A stretch of DNA of 64,000 bases, taken from Porphyromonas crevioricanis (GTDB lineage Bacteria; Bacteroidota; Bacteroidia; Bacteroidales; Porphyromonadaceae). A model generated the notes under the pieces. That model saw nothing but the letters and a program-made list of their open reading frames with translations. It was not told the DNA's origin and made no database searches. The position numbers and the translations under genes are program-made. Shown in pieces: positions 37,794-47,562 of the stretch. Numbering within the stretch: position 1 is the first letter of the stretch; every line of letters begins with the position of its first letter. The DNA is taken from positions 1 through 64,000 of the forward strand of contig NZ_FUXH01000006.1 in assembly GCF_900167225.1 (NCBI RefSeq), read 5' to 3'.

Positions 37794-39917
37794 TTACTTG
37801 ATCAGATCTACCCGGCCGTTCACTTCTGTAAGAACGTCTCGAGCAATGTTGCTGGATACTTCTGCATAGTGAGAGAAAGACATGGTGGAAGTGGCACGGC
37901 CAGAAGTAATGGTACGCAAGGCTGTTACATATCCAAACATCTCTGCCAGAGGAGCTTTCGCCTTCACGATGCGAGCGCCAGTACGACTATTCTCCATCCC
38001 TTCGATCTGGCCACGACGCTTATTCAAGTCTCCAATCACATCACCCATGTTTTCTTCCGGAGTTACAACCTCTATCTTCATGATGGGCTCTTGGAGCACA
38101 GGACCGGCCTTCTCAGAAGCACTCTTAAAAGCCTGAATAGCACAAATCTCAAACGAAAGCTGATCTGAGTCTACCGGGTGGAATGAGCCGTCAATTACAG
38201 TTACCTTGAGCTTGTCCAAAGGATAGCCTGCCAAAACGCCATTTTCCATAGCCTTAGCAAAGCCCTTCTGCACTGAGGGGATAAACTCCTTGGGGATGTT
38301 ACCTCCTTTCACCTCATCTACAAACTGCAACGAACCTTCGAAATCCGAATCAGCTGGTTCTACGCGAACGATAATATCAGCAAACTTACCTCTACCACCG
38401 GTCTGCTTTTTGTAGGTTTCACGCAATTCAACCGGCGTAGTGATAGCCTCCTTGTAAGATACTTGAGGACGCCCCTGGTTACACTCTACTTTGAACTCAC
38501 GACGCAAGCGGTCAATGATAATTTCCAAATGTAACTCTCCCATACCGCTGATCACAGTTTGGCCCGTTTCCTCGTTTGTCTCTACACGGAAAGTCGGGTC
38601 TTCCTCTGCCAGCTTAGACAAACCAACACCTAGACGATCCAAGTCTTTCTGAGTCTTAGGCTCAACAGCGATACCGATCACTGGATCGGGGAAGTCCATG
38701 GATTCAAGAGAGATTGGATGGTTTTCGTCACAGAGAGTATCACCAGTACGAATGTCCTTAAACCCAACACCAGCACCAATGTCTCCACAACCGATCGCCT
38801 CCTTCGGGTTCTGTTTGTTCGAGTGCATCTGGAAGAGACGTGAAATACGCTCCTTTTTCCCAGAACGGGCATTGTAGACATAAGAGCCAGCCTGCAGTTC
38901 ACCCGAATATACACGGAAGAAACAGAGACGACCTACATAGGGGTCTGTAGCAATCTTAAATGCCAAAGCAGTAAGAGGCTCTTCAGGAGAAGTCTTACGA
39001 GAGATCAGCTGCTCCGGATCATTCACATCATGCCCCTCAATAGTGGGCGTGTCTACCGGGCTAGGCAAATATGCACAAACAGCATCGAGCAAGGTTTGCA
39101 CTCCTTTATTTTTGAAGGATGATCCGCAACACATCGGGTTGATCTGCATGGAGAGGGTTCCCTTACGAATAGCCGAACGGATCTCTTCTTCAGTGATTGT
39201 AGAAGGATCATCAAAGTACTTCTCCATCAAGACATCATCGCACTCAGCCAAGGCCTCGAGCATCTTGTCTCTCCAGCTATCAGCTTCGGCTTGCAAATCG
39301 GCTGGAATGTCGATCACATCATATTTAGCACCCATGGCTTCATTGTCCCACACAATGGCTTTCATCCGAACGAGGTCTACAACACCTCTAAAGGTGTCTT
39401 CTGCTCCGATAGGGATCTGGATAGGACATGGATGGGCTCCTAATATCTCACGCATCTGACGCTCTACTTCAAAAAAGTTAGCTCCAGAACGGTCCATCTT
39501 ATTGACGTAGGCGATACGTGGCACATTATACTTATCAGCTTGACGCCATACTGTCTCACTCTGTGGCTCTACTCCTCCCACAGCGCAAAACGCAGCTACA
39601 GCTCCGTCCAAGATACGTAAAGAACGCTCCACCTCGACAGTGAAGTCTACGTGCCCCGGAGTATCAATCAAGTTGATCTTGTATTTCTTACTGTCATATT
39701 CCCAAAATGCAGTAGTTGCAGCAGAAGTGATTGTAATTCCCCTCTCCTGTTCCTGCTCCATCCAGTCCATAGTAGCGGCACCATCATGCACCTCTCCTAT
39801 CTTGTGAGACAAACCCGTATAAAACAAAATACGCTCACTGGTAGTCGTCTTACCGGCATCAATGTGAGCCATGATACCGATATTACGCGTCAGGTCTAAT
39901 GCTGATTTTTCGGACAT
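37794..39917 (-). CDS. fusA: Elongation factor G
   Basis: 707 residues. GTPase motifs AHIDAGKTT (G1), DTPGHVDF (G3) and NKMD (G4); domain II, domain III, domain IV with the [12 protein letters not shown] strand, and domain V ([21 protein letters not shown]). It drives translocation. It lies in the canonical rpsL-rpsG-fusA order, 9 bp after rpsG. Confidence 0.98.
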   Translation of the reverse strand: MSEKSALDLTRNIGIMAHIDAGKTTTSERILFYTGLSHKIGEVHDGAATMDWMEQEQERGITITSAATTAFWEYDSKKYKINLIDTPGHVDFTVEVERSLRILDGAVAAFCAVGGVEPQSETVWRQADKYNVPRIAYVNKMDRSGANFFEVERQMREILGAHPCPIQIPIGAEDTFRGVVDLVRMKAIVWDNEAMGAKYDVIDIPADLQAEADSWRDKMLEALAECDDVLMEKYFDDPSTITEEEIRSAIRKGTLSMQINPMCCGSSFKNKGVQTLLDAVCAYLPSPVDTPTIEGHDVNDPEQLISRKTSPEEPLTALAFKIATDPYVGRLCFFRVYSGELQAGSYVYNARSGKKERISRLFQMHSNKQNPKEAIGCGDIGAGVGFKDIRTGDTLCDENHPISLESMDFPDPVIGIAVEPKTQKDLDRLGVGLSKLAEEDPTFRVETNEETGQTVISGMGELHLEIIIDRLRREFKVECNQGRPQVSYKEAITTPVELRETYKKQTGGRGKFADIIVRVEPADSDFEGSLQFVDEVKGGNIPKEFIPSVQKGFAKAMENGVLAGYPLDKLKVTVIDGSFHPVDSDQLSFEICAIQAFKSASEKAGPVLQEPIMKIEVVTPEENMGDVIGDLNKRRGQIEGMENSRTGARIVKAKAPLAEMFGYVTALRTITSGRATSTMSFSHYAEVSSNIARDVLTEVNGRVDLIK

Positions 39918-39926
39918 AATCTTTAC

Positions 39927-40403
39927 TTAGAATCTGAAGTGAGCAAATGCACGGTTAGCCTCGGCCATACGGTGAATATCTTCCTTGCGCTTGAAGGCAC
40001 CACCTTGGTTATTGAAAGCGTCTACAATCTCAGCAGCGAGCTTATCAGCCATGGTTTTACCACCACGCTTGCGTGCATAAAGAATTAGGTTTTTCATAGA
40101 GATCGACTCTTTGCGTTCTGAGCGAATCTCGGTAGGAACCTGGAAAGTAGCACCACCTATACGGCGGGACTTCACTTCCACTTGAGGAGTAATATTATCC
40201 AAAGCTGCTTTCCAGATCTCAAGCGGGCTCTTCTCCTCATTAGACAGCTTACCTCTTACGATATCCAACGCACCGTAAAAGATGTCGAAAGCAATATTCT
40301 TCTTGCCGTCATACATCAGGTGATTAACAAACTTAGTCACCTTTACATCACCAAATACAGGATCAGGAAGTACCTGACGCTTTTTGGGTTTTGCTTTTCT
40401 CAT
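39927..40403 (-). CDS. rpsG: 30S ribosomal protein uS7
   Basis: 158 residues. [19 protein letters not shown] start and the conserved beta-hairpin and helix region [17 protein letters not shown]. It is preceded by a structured 264-nt gap after rpsL. In E. coli S7 binds the rpsL-rpsG spacer and represses translation. Confidence 0.98.
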   Translation of the reverse strand: MRKAKPKKRQVLPDPVFGDVKVTKFVNHLMYDGKKNIAFDIFYGALDIVRGKLSNEEKSPLEIWKAALDNITPQVEVKSRRIGGATFQVPTEIRSERKESISMKNLILYARKRGGKTMADKLAAEIVDAFNNQGGAFKRKEDIHRMAEANRAFAHFRF

Positions 40404-40667
40404 TGTTGTACTAACAAAAAAATCGTTTCTGTCGATTGGTTGCCTGTTAACTTGTCTTCAACACTCCCGCCGGAGCATTTACTCAACCGGTTTTATAGCT
40501 TGTCCAATGAACACAAAACTGGTTCTTAAAATACTTACCACTTCCTTAGAGTGGAATCTGGAGACCGAAGTTCCCCTTCAATCTCCTTCGAGGCCTCTCT
40601 CAGCCCCTCCAGCTCGGAGCAACGACTCCGAAAGACGAAAAAATCTCCGCGAAAACTGCAGATTTTC
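40404..40667 (-). promoter_or_regulatory. rpsL-rpsG intercistronic leader with hairpins
   Basis: 264 nt with no ORF and no TAnnTTTG box. The minus-strand RNA can form CGGAG-TCGTTG-CTCCG and a longer stem of 9 pairs plus one mismatch between AACCAGTTTT and AAAACCGGTT (plus-strand 40485-40494 with 40515-40524). By position it is a candidate uS7 autoregulatory site, but no sequence match to the E. coli site is claimed. Confidence 0.5.
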
Positions 40668-41060
40668 TTACTTCTTAGCAGCAGCTCCCGGCTTAGGACG
40701 CTTAGCCCCATACTTCGATCTGCGCTGCGTACGGCCGTTCACACCTGCGGTATCCAAAGTCCCGCGAACAATGTGATAACGCACACCTGGCAAGTCTTTT
40801 ACACGACCTCCACGCACCAACACAATGCTGTGCTCTTGCAAGTTGTGACCTTCGCCCGGGATGTAGACATTTACTTCTTTGCCGTTTGTCAGGCGCACAC
40901 GAGCCACCTTGCGCATAGCCGAATTTGGCTTCTTCGGGGTAGTTGTGTACACACGCACACACACACCTCGACGCTGTGGGCAGGCTTCGAGCGCAGGGCT
41001 CTTACCTTTCTCTTCGAAAGTAGTACGGCCTTTTCTAACCAACTGTTGAATTGTAGGCAT
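40668..41060 (-). CDS. rpsL: 30S ribosomal protein uS12
   Basis: 130 residues. [12 protein letters not shown] start. Lys43 (in [11 protein letters not shown]) and Lys88 (in RVKDLPG) are wild type at the positions where streptomycin-resistance changes arise. Asp89 is the RimO target. First gene of the great ribosomal operon. Confidence 0.98.
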   Translation of the reverse strand: MPTIQQLVRKGRTTFEEKGKSPALEACPQRRGVCVRVYTTTPKKPNSAMRKVARVRLTNGKEVNVYIPGEGHNLQEHSIVLVRGGRVKDLPGVRYHIVRGTLDTAGVNGRTQRRSKYGAKRPKPGAAAKK

Positions 41061-41164
41061 TTCTTACTTTACTCCTATTTAACTATCAATACTAATTCCC
41101 AATTCTATACTAGACAGCACACACCAGCACCGACCGATGCACAAAAACGCATACTATCGGCTGG

Positions 41165-41195
41165 CAAAGGTAGTGATATTTCACAAACGAACAAA
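41165..41195 (-). promoter_or_regulatory. Promoter of the str-S10-spc-alpha operon
   Basis: The minus strand reads TTTG (41192-41195), a 19-nt spacer and TACCTTTG (41165-41172), the full Bacteroidota consensus. The leader to the rpsL ATG is about 100 nt. No other promoter of this quality was found down to rplQ, about 18 kb further on. Confidence 0.85.
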
Positions 41196-41295
41196 TACCC
41201 CCACCCAAAGGACTCCCCGATTGAGGTGTATCCACACGGATACTCACAAGCGGAAAATCTATGTAACCGAAAATAGAATAGAGACTCTTAATCCT

Positions 41296-42639
41296 TCATC
41301 TGCGACCTCGCTGATGCTTGGCAGCTGCCATTTTGGCCAACTTGGCTCCCTTCCCTCCGGACATCTGCCGCATTACCTTGCGCATTTGATCGAATTGGGT
41401 AATTAGCCTATTCACCTCCTGTATGGAAGTACCACTGCCTTCTGCCAAACGTTTCCGCCTGCGTCCATCCAACAAAGAAGGATGCTTTCGCTCTTCCGGA
41501 GTCATAGAATAGATAATAGCCTCTACACCCTTGAAAGCATCGTCACTGATATCAATGTCTTTGATAAGCTTGCCCACCCCCGGAATCATACTCACAAGAT
41601 CCTTGAGGTTACCCATCTTTTTGATCTGGTGAATCTGAGCCAGAAAATCATTAAAATCGAACTGGTTCTTCGCGATTTTAGCTTCCAGCTTACGAGCCTC
41701 TTCTTCGTCATACTGCTGTTGAGCTCTCTCTACCAAAGAGACAATGTCTCCCATGCCCAATATGCGGTCTGCCATACGATCAGGATGGAAGACATCCAGT
41801 GCATCCATCTTCTCTCCTGTTCCGACAAACTTGATTGGTTTGTCGACGACTCTACGAATAGACAAGGCAGCACCACCCCGAGTATCCCCATCGAGTTTCG
41901 TTAAGACAACTCCATCAAAATCCAACCTCTCATTGAACTCACGAGCTGTATTTACGGCGTCCTGACCTGTCATCGAATCGACAACAAAGAGCGTCTCGGA
42001 GGGATTGACCGCTTTCTTGATTGCTTCAATCTCCTGCATCATCTCCTCGTCAATGGCCAAACGACCCGCTGTGTCTATAATCACAACATCACAGCCCAAC
42101 TTCTCAGCCTCAACAACTGAGTCTCGAGCTATTGTTATGGGGTCTTTGCTATCAGGGCGACTAAAAACAGGCACAGACAGCTGCTCGCCAAGAATATGAA
42201 GCTGCTCAATAGCAGCCGGACGATAGACGTCACAAGCAACTAAAAGAGGAGAGCGTCCCTGCTTATGTTTAAGCATAGAAGCCAACTTGCCGGAGAAAGT
42301 TGTCTTACCAGAGCCTTGCAAACCCGACATCAACACGATAGCAGGTTTCCCTTCGAGCTTAAACTCCGCAGCTGTACCCCCCATGAGCACAGCCAACTCA
42401 TCACGCACGATCTTGACCATCAACTCATTAGGACGAACAGATGTAAGGACATTCTGACCAATGGCCTTTTCTTTTATCTCATCTGTAAGCTTCTTGGCTA
42501 CATTATAATTGACGTCTGCATCGAGCAAAGCTCGGCGTACGTCTTTGAGCGTCTCGGCCACGTTAAGCTCTGTAATCTGCCCTTGACCCTTAAGGATCTT
42601 GAATGACCGCTCCAACCTTTCGCTTAGATTCTCAAACAT
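41296..42639 (-). CDS. ffh: Signal recognition particle protein Ffh
   Basis: 447 residues. N domain, GTPase domain with GLQGSGKTTFSGKL, DTAGR and TKLDGDTRGG, and the M domain with FDQMRKVMRQMSGGKG that binds 4.5S RNA and signal peptides. Partner of FtsY in this window. 75 bp after panD; they probably share a transcript. Confidence 0.97.
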   Translation of the reverse strand: MFENLSERLERSFKILKGQGQITELNVAETLKDVRRALLDADVNYNVAKKLTDEIKEKAIGQNVLTSVRPNELMVKIVRDELAVLMGGTAAEFKLEGKPAIVLMSGLQGSGKTTFSGKLASMLKHKQGRSPLLVACDVYRPAAIEQLHILGEQLSVPVFSRPDSKDPITIARDSVVEAEKLGCDVVIIDTAGRLAIDEEMMQEIEAIKKAVNPSETLFVVDSMTGQDAVNTAREFNERLDFDGVVLTKLDGDTRGGAALSIRRVVDKPIKFVGTGEKMDALDVFHPDRMADRILGMGDIVSLVERAQQQYDEEEARKLEAKIAKNQFDFNDFLAQIHQIKKMGNLKDLVSMIPGVGKLIKDIDISDDAFKGVEAIIYSMTPEERKHPSLLDGRRRKRLAEGSGTSIQEVNRLITQFDQMRKVMRQMSGGKGAKLAKMAAAKHQRGRR

Positions 42640-42714
42640 AGGAATGTATACTGGTTAGATTTTATTTTTCTACAACAGGGTCTAAAAAGACCTAACTCTT
42701 CGGATATCTCTCAC

Positions 42715-43065
42715 TTACTGCGGAAGTTTATTTCCCGGCATAGGGAAAACCACAGAAGCCTCAAAGTCGTTGGCTTCTTCCAGAGACATCCAGGCATAAG
42801 CCATGATAATTACAATATCACCCGGCTGTACCAAGCGAGCAGCTGCTCCATTGAGACAGACCACGCCACTCCTCCGAGGACCAGCAATCACATAAGTTTC
42901 CAGCCTGGCCCCATTGTTATTATTTACTATCTGCACTTTCTCCCCCGGCAGAATGCGGGCCGCATCCATCAGGTCCTGATCTATGGTAATACTTCCCACA
43001 TAAGAAAGATTAGCCTCGGTAACTACAGCCCTGTGAATTTTTGACTTAAGAACTTCTACATACAT
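42715..43065 (-). CDS. panD: Aspartate 1-decarboxylase
   Basis: 116 residues from the ATG at 43063-43065 ([15 protein letters not shown]). The self-cleavage site Gly24-Ser25 (VGSITID) that yields the pyruvoyl group is intact. It makes beta-alanine for pantothenate and CoA. Two upstream Met codons in frame extend the ORF but do not fit the family. Confidence 0.95.
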   Translation of the reverse strand: MYVEVLKSKIHRAVVTEANLSYVGSITIDQDLMDAARILPGEKVQIVNNNNGARLETYVIAGPRRSGVVCLNGAAARLVQPGDIVIIMAYAWMSLEEANDFEASVVFPMPGNKLPQ

Positions 43066-43092
43066 ATGCATCCGCATAGATTAAAATCCGCG

Positions 43093-43100
43093 CAAAGGTA
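43093..43100 (-). promoter_or_regulatory. -7 box of the panD-ffh transcript
   Basis: The minus strand reads TACCTTTG, 28 nt before the panD ATG. The -33 part is not clear. Confidence 0.5.
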
Positions 43101-43134
43101 AGCATTTGTCCATAAAGGGTTCCGAGCCAGCTCA

Positions 43135-43190
43135 AAAAGGAAAGACAAAGAGCCTCAGAGGAGAACGAACTCTCCTCCGAGGCTCTTGAC
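43135..43190 (-). terminator. Terminator of the FKBP gene cluster
   Basis: Arms 43148-43164 and 43171-43187 form a 17-bp stem with one mismatch and a 6-nt loop. A T-rich tail follows on the minus strand. Confidence 0.88.
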
Positions 43191-43222
43191 TGGGAGCCAA
43201 GGGAAAACCCTATTATGCGACT

Positions 43223-44059
43223 TTATTCAGCATCTTTGAAGTCAAGCAGTTCCACTGTAAAAACAAGTGTACTGAAAGGCTCTATGAGATAAACACTTCT
43301 TGAGCCATAAGCCAGCTCTTGAGGAATTACGCATTCCACTTTTTGACCCTTCTTCATCAGCTTGAGCATCTCTGTCCAGCCTGGAATTACCTGACCCAAG
43401 CCAAATTCCGCTCCATCTTCATTCTTGTCAAATTCCTTACCATCTATGGTTGTTCCCACATACTTCACCTTAACAACCTGACCATCCTTCGGCATGGCAT
43501 CGCCAGTACCTTCAGCAATCACACGGTAGATCAATCCTGAATTGGTTTTCTTGCAATCAGAATGCTCTTTGCAGTATTTGGCGATAAATTCTTTCCCAGC
43601 ATCGATATTCTTGCCATACTGCGCACGCAGCTCACGCTCTTGCTTCTTCTCCTCATTGGCACGAATATAAGAGAGAGCATCCTCTGGAGTCATCAACACG
43701 TTAGTAGAATCGGAAAAGAGTGCAGCACGAAATGATGCCAAGAATTTCGCATAATCAATTGTATCATTCTTTATAGACATACGCCTCTGCACACCAGTGA
43801 TGGCTCCCACCAAATAAGAAAAACGAGTTGTGTCGTTCAGCCCCTCTTCGTAGCCTTTGAAAAAGGCCATAGAGTCAATTGGACGCTTCTGCTGTGCAGA
43901 GATCTTAAGATTCTGCATCCATTGAGATCCATCAAATACACCCCAGGCCATAGACAAACTATCTTCGGCAGTCTTGGGTGCCTCTGGAGTAACTGTACGA
44001 TTACAAGCCACACCGATAAACATCAAACCGGCTGCAGCCGCAACAAATACTTTTTTCAT
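43223..44059 (-). CDS. FKBP-type peptidyl-prolyl isomerase, lipoprotein
   Basis: 278 residues from the ATG at 44057-44059 (MKKVFVAAAAGLMFIGVAC), a lipoprotein signal ending in Cys19. The middle is helical (FkpA-type N-terminal dimerisation region). The C-terminal FKBP domain has VVKVKYVGTTIDGKEFD, GWTEMLKLMKKGQKVECVIP and YGSRSVYLIEPFSTLVFTVEL. It should fold proteins in the periplasm from a membrane anchor. Third of three tandem FKBP genes. Confidence 0.93.
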   Translation of the reverse strand: MKKVFVAAAAGLMFIGVACNRTVTPEAPKTAEDSLSMAWGVFDGSQWMQNLKISAQQKRPIDSMAFFKGYEEGLNDTTRFSYLVGAITGVQRRMSIKNDTIDYAKFLASFRAALFSDSTNVLMTPEDALSYIRANEEKKQERELRAQYGKNIDAGKEFIAKYCKEHSDCKKTNSGLIYRVIAEGTGDAMPKDGQVVKVKYVGTTIDGKEFDKNEDGAEFGLGQVIPGWTEMLKLMKKGQKVECVIPQELAYGSRSVYLIEPFSTLVFTVELLDFKDAE

Positions 44060-44172
44060 AATCTTTTTATCAGTTGATTTCATACTATTTACTTATCATT
44101 CTCTCTCGGAGTAAGAGCAACCTAATATCAAAATCTGAAGAGGAACAAAAAGTTTACTCTTTAACTCAACAT

Positions 44173-44934
44173 TCAGTCTTTGTCTGCCGATACTTCCACT
44201 AAGCCTTTTGGCTCCACATACGGTTTCACTTCCAACAACTCTACTTCAAATACGAGGGTGGAATAAGGCTTAATCATACCTCCGGCACCTCTGCTACCAT
44301 AACCCAACTCTTGAGGAATCACGAGCTCGTACTTAGCTCCCGGACTCATCAGGCAAAGCCCCTCGGTCCAACCCGGGATCACTTGAAGCAGGGCAAAAGT
44401 AGCAGGCTCTCCTCTCGAAATAGAACTATCGAACTCTTTGCCATCGATTGTCTTGCCCACATAGTGCACAACAACAGTATCCTGAACTGTCGGTCTTTGT
44501 CCATTCCCTTCAAAAATAACCTTATACGCCAATCCACTGGCTGTTGTTTTCACACCTTCCTGCATCTTGTATTCAGACATAAAGGCCTCATTCTCTGCCT
44601 TATGAGCCTTCTCCTCTACTTCCTGCATACGACGAAAGTAGTCCGACACCAATGTCTTGGATTGTTCTTGAGAAATCAGAACATCACTACCCTCAAAAGC
44701 CTGTTGAAAAGATTTCATCACCAGAGCAAAATCGAGAGAATCTCCAGGGAATTCCTCAAGATTGCGTCTAAAGCCCTCTCCATTCAAAGCCCCTATCGCA
44801 TAAGCCACAGAGTCGATCTGCGTCTTCAAGACTATTGCATCTTTCTTTTTCTTCTTGGGATTGGCAGCAGAAGCCACCATACAGACTGCACTCACACAAA
44901 GAGAACAAGCCAATAGGAAACAAATTCGCTTCAT
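44173..44934 (-). CDS. FKBP-type peptidyl-prolyl isomerase, periplasmic
   Basis: 253 residues with a signal peptide (FLLACSLCVSAVCMVASA), then a short lysine run, an FkpA-like helical N-domain, and an FKBP domain with VVVHYVGKTIDGKEFDSS, IPGWTEGLCLMSPGAKYELVIP and GYGSRGAGGMIKPYSTLVFEVEL. The C-terminal about 15 residues are an acidic tail. The family catalyses proline cis-trans isomerisation. Confidence 0.93.
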   Translation of the reverse strand: MKRICFLLACSLCVSAVCMVASAANPKKKKKDAIVLKTQIDSVAYAIGALNGEGFRRNLEEFPGDSLDFALVMKSFQQAFEGSDVLISQEQSKTLVSDYFRRMQEVEEKAHKAENEAFMSEYKMQEGVKTTASGLAYKVIFEGNGQRPTVQDTVVVHYVGKTIDGKEFDSSISRGEPATFALLQVIPGWTEGLCLMSPGAKYELVIPQELGYGSRGAGGMIKPYSTLVFEVELLEVKPYVEPKGLVEVSADKD

Positions 44935-44982
44935 ATAAATCCTTATTTATCAGTCAATAATTATTTTCTACATAAAATTAGC

Positions 44983-45567
44983 TCAAACAATTGCTTGCAG
45001 CTCAATATCAAAAATCAAAGTTGAGTTGGGACCAATGGAGGATCCTGCTCCACGCTCGCCATACGCCAATTCACTTGGGATAGTGACACGCCAGGTAGAG
45101 CCAACAGGCATCAACTGCAAGACTTCAGTCCAACCTGAAATAACCCCCTTGAGGGGGAATTCGGCTGGCTCTCCTCTTTGCTTAGAGCTGTCAAAAACCT
45201 CTCCATTGATTAGCGTACCATGATAGTGGCAACGCACAGTATCTTCGAGCTTCGGTTTGGGACCATCCCCTTTGACCAGAATTTCATATTGCAGACCTGT
45301 CTCAGTTGTAGTCACACCTCGTTTCATTCCATTAATTTTAAGAAACTCTTTTCCGGCCTCTTTATTCTGATCTTTTACTCTCTCCTGCAAAGCAGCAAAA
45401 AAACTATTCAGGACCTGTTGTGCTTCTTCATAAGTGATTGCAGTCTGTTTTCCGTGCATCACATCATTCATAGCACGTACAAATTCGTCCATATCGACTG
45501 TCTCTATACCGGTAGCTCTAAAGTTATTGGCAATGCTCAGACCGAGCGCATAACTAATCTTGTCCAT
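44983..45567 (-). CDS. FKBP-type peptidyl-prolyl isomerase, cytosolic-type
   Basis: 194 residues from the ATG at 45565-45567 (MDKISYALGLSIANN), chosen by comparison with the family; the frame starts 11 codons earlier. There is no signal peptide. It has an FkpA-like helical half and an FKBP domain (VRCHYHGTLINGEVFDSS, YGERGAGSSIGPNSTLIFDIEL). First of three FKBP genes. Confidence 0.9.
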   Translation of the reverse strand: MDKISYALGLSIANNFRATGIETVDMDEFVRAMNDVMHGKQTAITYEEAQQVLNSFFAALQERVKDQNKEAGKEFLKINGMKRGVTTTETGLQYEILVKGDGPKPKLEDTVRCHYHGTLINGEVFDSSKQRGEPAEFPLKGVISGWTEVLQLMPVGSTWRVTIPSELAYGERGAGSSIGPNSTLIFDIELQAIV

Positions 45568-45684
45568 TCTTACTTCTATTACAAATGCATGAATACTCAT
45601 CAGGTCCTGTCTCCGAGACTTCGAGGGAAGACTGTTTTTTTATTCTCTCCCGACTCAGGTCCGAAACAAGACTCCCAATCGAGG

Positions 45685-45692
45685 CAAAAGTA
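45685..45692 (-). promoter_or_regulatory. -7 box of the FKBP cluster
   Basis: The minus strand reads TACTTTTG, about 118 nt before the first FKBP ATG; the upstream -33 match is weak. Confidence 0.45.
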
Positions 45693-45752
45693 GCGAATAT
45701 TTAATTGAGGGAGGATAAACCAACGAAAACCTCTCAACATGCATGAGAATAC

Positions 45753-45795
45753 GCAGGCCTATTTTTCGCAACCCCTACAAGAGGAGTCGGCCTGC
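45753..45795 (-). terminator. Possible terminator after the glycosyltransferase
   Basis: GCAGGCC (45753-45759) pairs with GGCCTGC (45789-45795), with a smaller inner stem. There is no clean T-run, so the call is weak. Confidence 0.35.
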
Positions 45796-45853
45796 CAAAG
45801 CTCACCCACTCCCTACTATTCATGTTTCTTATGATCTTTTGCCTCACTCGCAG

Positions 45854-46816
45854 TCAAATCTCATGCTCTATCTTGTAAGCATTACGATCGGCAGCCTGTC
45901 TACTGATAAGCTCTCCTATAAAACCAGCTAAGAAAAGTTGAGAACCTATGATCATTGCAGTGAGAGAAATGAAAAAATAGGGTCTATCGGTTACTAAGGG
46001 AGCAGTGGTTCCTTGTATGATAGCGACAAATTTGATAATCAACACAATCAACAAGGCAATAAAGCCGAGCAAGAAGACCAGAGATCCGAGAAAACCAAAA
46101 AAGTGCATTGGCTTCTTACCAAAAGAAGAAGTAAACCAAAGCGTGATCAGATCCAAATACCCATTAAAAAAACGATTGATACCAAACTTAGAACTACCAT
46201 ACTTGCGAGCCTGATGCTGTACCACTTTCTCTCCAATGCGTGTGTATCCGGCCTCCTTGGCCAAATAGGGGATGTATCGGTGCATATCGTTGTAGACCTC
46301 GATAGACTTTACCACATTGTTTCTATATGCTTTAAGGCCACAATTGAAGTCATGCAGATTATGTATTCCGGAAATACGCCTGGCTGAGGCATTGAAAAGC
46401 TTTGAAGGAAGATTCTTACTAAACTTCGGGTCATAGCGTTTTTTCTTCCAACCACTCACCAAATCGTATCCCTCCTCCGTAATCATGCGATACAAGCCGG
46501 GGATTTCCTCTGGACTATCCTGCAAGTCGGCATCCATAGTTATTACGACCTCTCCCTCAGCCCGAGCAAAACCACAATGCAAGCCGGGACTCTTACCATA
46601 ATTGCGCCGAAATCGGATTGCTCGTACAGCCGGATTGAGTTGGCTCAGTTGCTCAATCACTTGCCAGGAATTATCCTTACTTCCATCATCGACAAATATG
46701 ATCTCATAGCTCAAGTGATTGCTTTCCATCACTCGACGAATCCAGCTCTCCAGTTCCGGAAGAGATTCGGCCTCATTATACAGAGGAATAACTACTGATA
46801 CATCTAGCATAGCCAT
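45854..46816 (-). CDS. Family 2 glycosyltransferase (dolichol-phosphate-mannose synthase-like)
   Basis: 320 residues. GT2 catalytic domain with VVIPLYNEAESL, FVDDGSKDNSW, the DXD-type TMDADLQDSPEEIP, and QHQARKYGSSKFG near its end. Two membrane segments follow (about 230-260 and 275-305). This is the GtrB/ArnC/DPM1-like group, which loads a sugar onto a polyprenyl phosphate at the inner face of the membrane. The sugar cannot be told. It lies 38 bp after the DUF4199 gene and is probably co-transcribed. Confidence 0.9.
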   Translation of the reverse strand: MAMLDVSVVIPLYNEAESLPELESWIRRVMESNHLSYEIIFVDDGSKDNSWQVIEQLSQLNPAVRAIRFRRNYGKSPGLHCGFARAEGEVVITMDADLQDSPEEIPGLYRMITEEGYDLVSGWKKKRYDPKFSKNLPSKLFNASARRISGIHNLHDFNCGLKAYRNNVVKSIEVYNDMHRYIPYLAKEAGYTRIGEKVVQHQARKYGSSKFGINRFFNGYLDLITLWFTSSFGKKPMHFFGFLGSLVFLLGFIALLIVLIIKFVAIIQGTTAPLVTDRPYFFISLTAMIIGSQLFLAGFIGELISRQAADRNAYKIEHEI

Positions 46817-46854
46817 TTAACACTTCTTGTCCACATACACAAAACAAGGAAAAA

Positions 46855-47355
46855 TCAGTTGCGTCTGAGTATGGCAGCAACGGGCAGAGAGAGAAGGATC
46901 CCCCAAATACAGTTACTCCAAATATCATTGATCACCCGTTTGATCGGAGAGGTAGAAGTTAGGTTTCTCTGCATTTCCTCCCACACAGAAGAGTCCATCA
47001 TTGGCCGTAGAACCTCCTCCATTTGCTCCATAAACAAGGGTAAATGTTGTGGCAATATACTGTGGTAGAAATAATAGTGAGGTATCGAAACCAATATGGC
47101 AGCAAAAAAGTATAACAAAACCCCGAAACGCCAGCCTTGGCCAAAACTGAAAGCTCTCTCTGGCAAACTATTGCGATATCGCCGAGTCAGATAGTAGGCA
47201 ACTACGGGGTCCAAAGATGTAAGAGGCAAATAGAGCAGACCCAACAGGGGTGACCTGAAAGCACTCATAAAGAAGACATACTTAATCACCCAAAAAGCTC
47301 CAAAAATAAGGCCATAGGTCGCGGCTGCTCCATAGAGACTGGAAGTTCTTTGCAT
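46855..47355 (-). CDS. DUF4199 membrane protein
   Basis: 166 residues from the ATG at 47353-47355 (MQRTSSLYGAAAT). The ORF extends to 47466, but a promoter at 47383-47414 lies inside that extension, so the shorter start is right. Four predicted membrane segments (for example GLIFGAFWVIKYVFFM, GVLLYFFAAILVSIP, CIWGILLSLPVAAIL) in the DUF4199 layout often found beside a family 2 glycosyltransferase in Bacteroidota. The function is not known; a role in polyprenyl-phosphate sugar handling is a guess from context. Confidence 0.8.
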   Translation of the reverse strand: MQRTSSLYGAAATYGLIFGAFWVIKYVFFMSAFRSPLLGLLYLPLTSLDPVVAYYLTRRYRNSLPERAFSFGQGWRFGVLLYFFAAILVSIPHYYFYHSILPQHLPLFMEQMEEVLRPMMDSSVWEEMQRNLTSTSPIKRVINDIWSNCIWGILLSLPVAAILRRN

Positions 47356-47382
47356 CGAATTGTGTACAGATTGATCTGAGAG

Positions 47383-47413
47383 CAAAGGTAACATCTTGAC
47401 TGAGACATTGCAA
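47383..47413 (-). promoter_or_regulatory. Promoter of the DUF4199-glycosyltransferase pair
   Basis: The minus strand reads TTG (47411-47413), a 20-nt spacer and TACCTTTG (47383-47390), 27 nt before the chosen ATG at 47355. Confidence 0.75.
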
Positions 47414-47470
47414 TGAAACTGTTGCACGGGACTCCTTCCTCCCCTGAAACATATCCTTTCTCCCAAGAAG

Positions 47471-47509
47471 AAGGGGGTGCCACAAATCTCTATTTTGTGG
47501 CACCCCCTT
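47471..47509. terminator. Terminator after pnp (usable from both sides)
   Basis: A perfect 14-bp stem GGGGGTGCCACAAA (47473-47486) with its complement (47494-47507), extended by A/T pairs. It lies 54 nt after the pnp stop. Confidence 0.85.
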
Positions 47510-47562
47510 TCCCTTTCTATTCTCTACTGGGATGCAGATAATCCCCTTTGCCTATACGTGTA

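Larger units (their letters stand above)
45568..45853. other. Intergenic region between FKBP cluster and glycosyltransferase
   Basis: 286 bp holding the FKBP-cluster promoter (45685-45692) and a possible terminator of the glycosyltransferase gene (45753-45795). No other feature seen. Confidence 0.6.

Noticed and set aside
41205-41260. Possible terminator between ffh and the rpsL promoter (GTATCC/GGATAC stem)
   Set aside because: The stem is only about 8 bp and no T-run follows on the minus strand, so termination is not supported.
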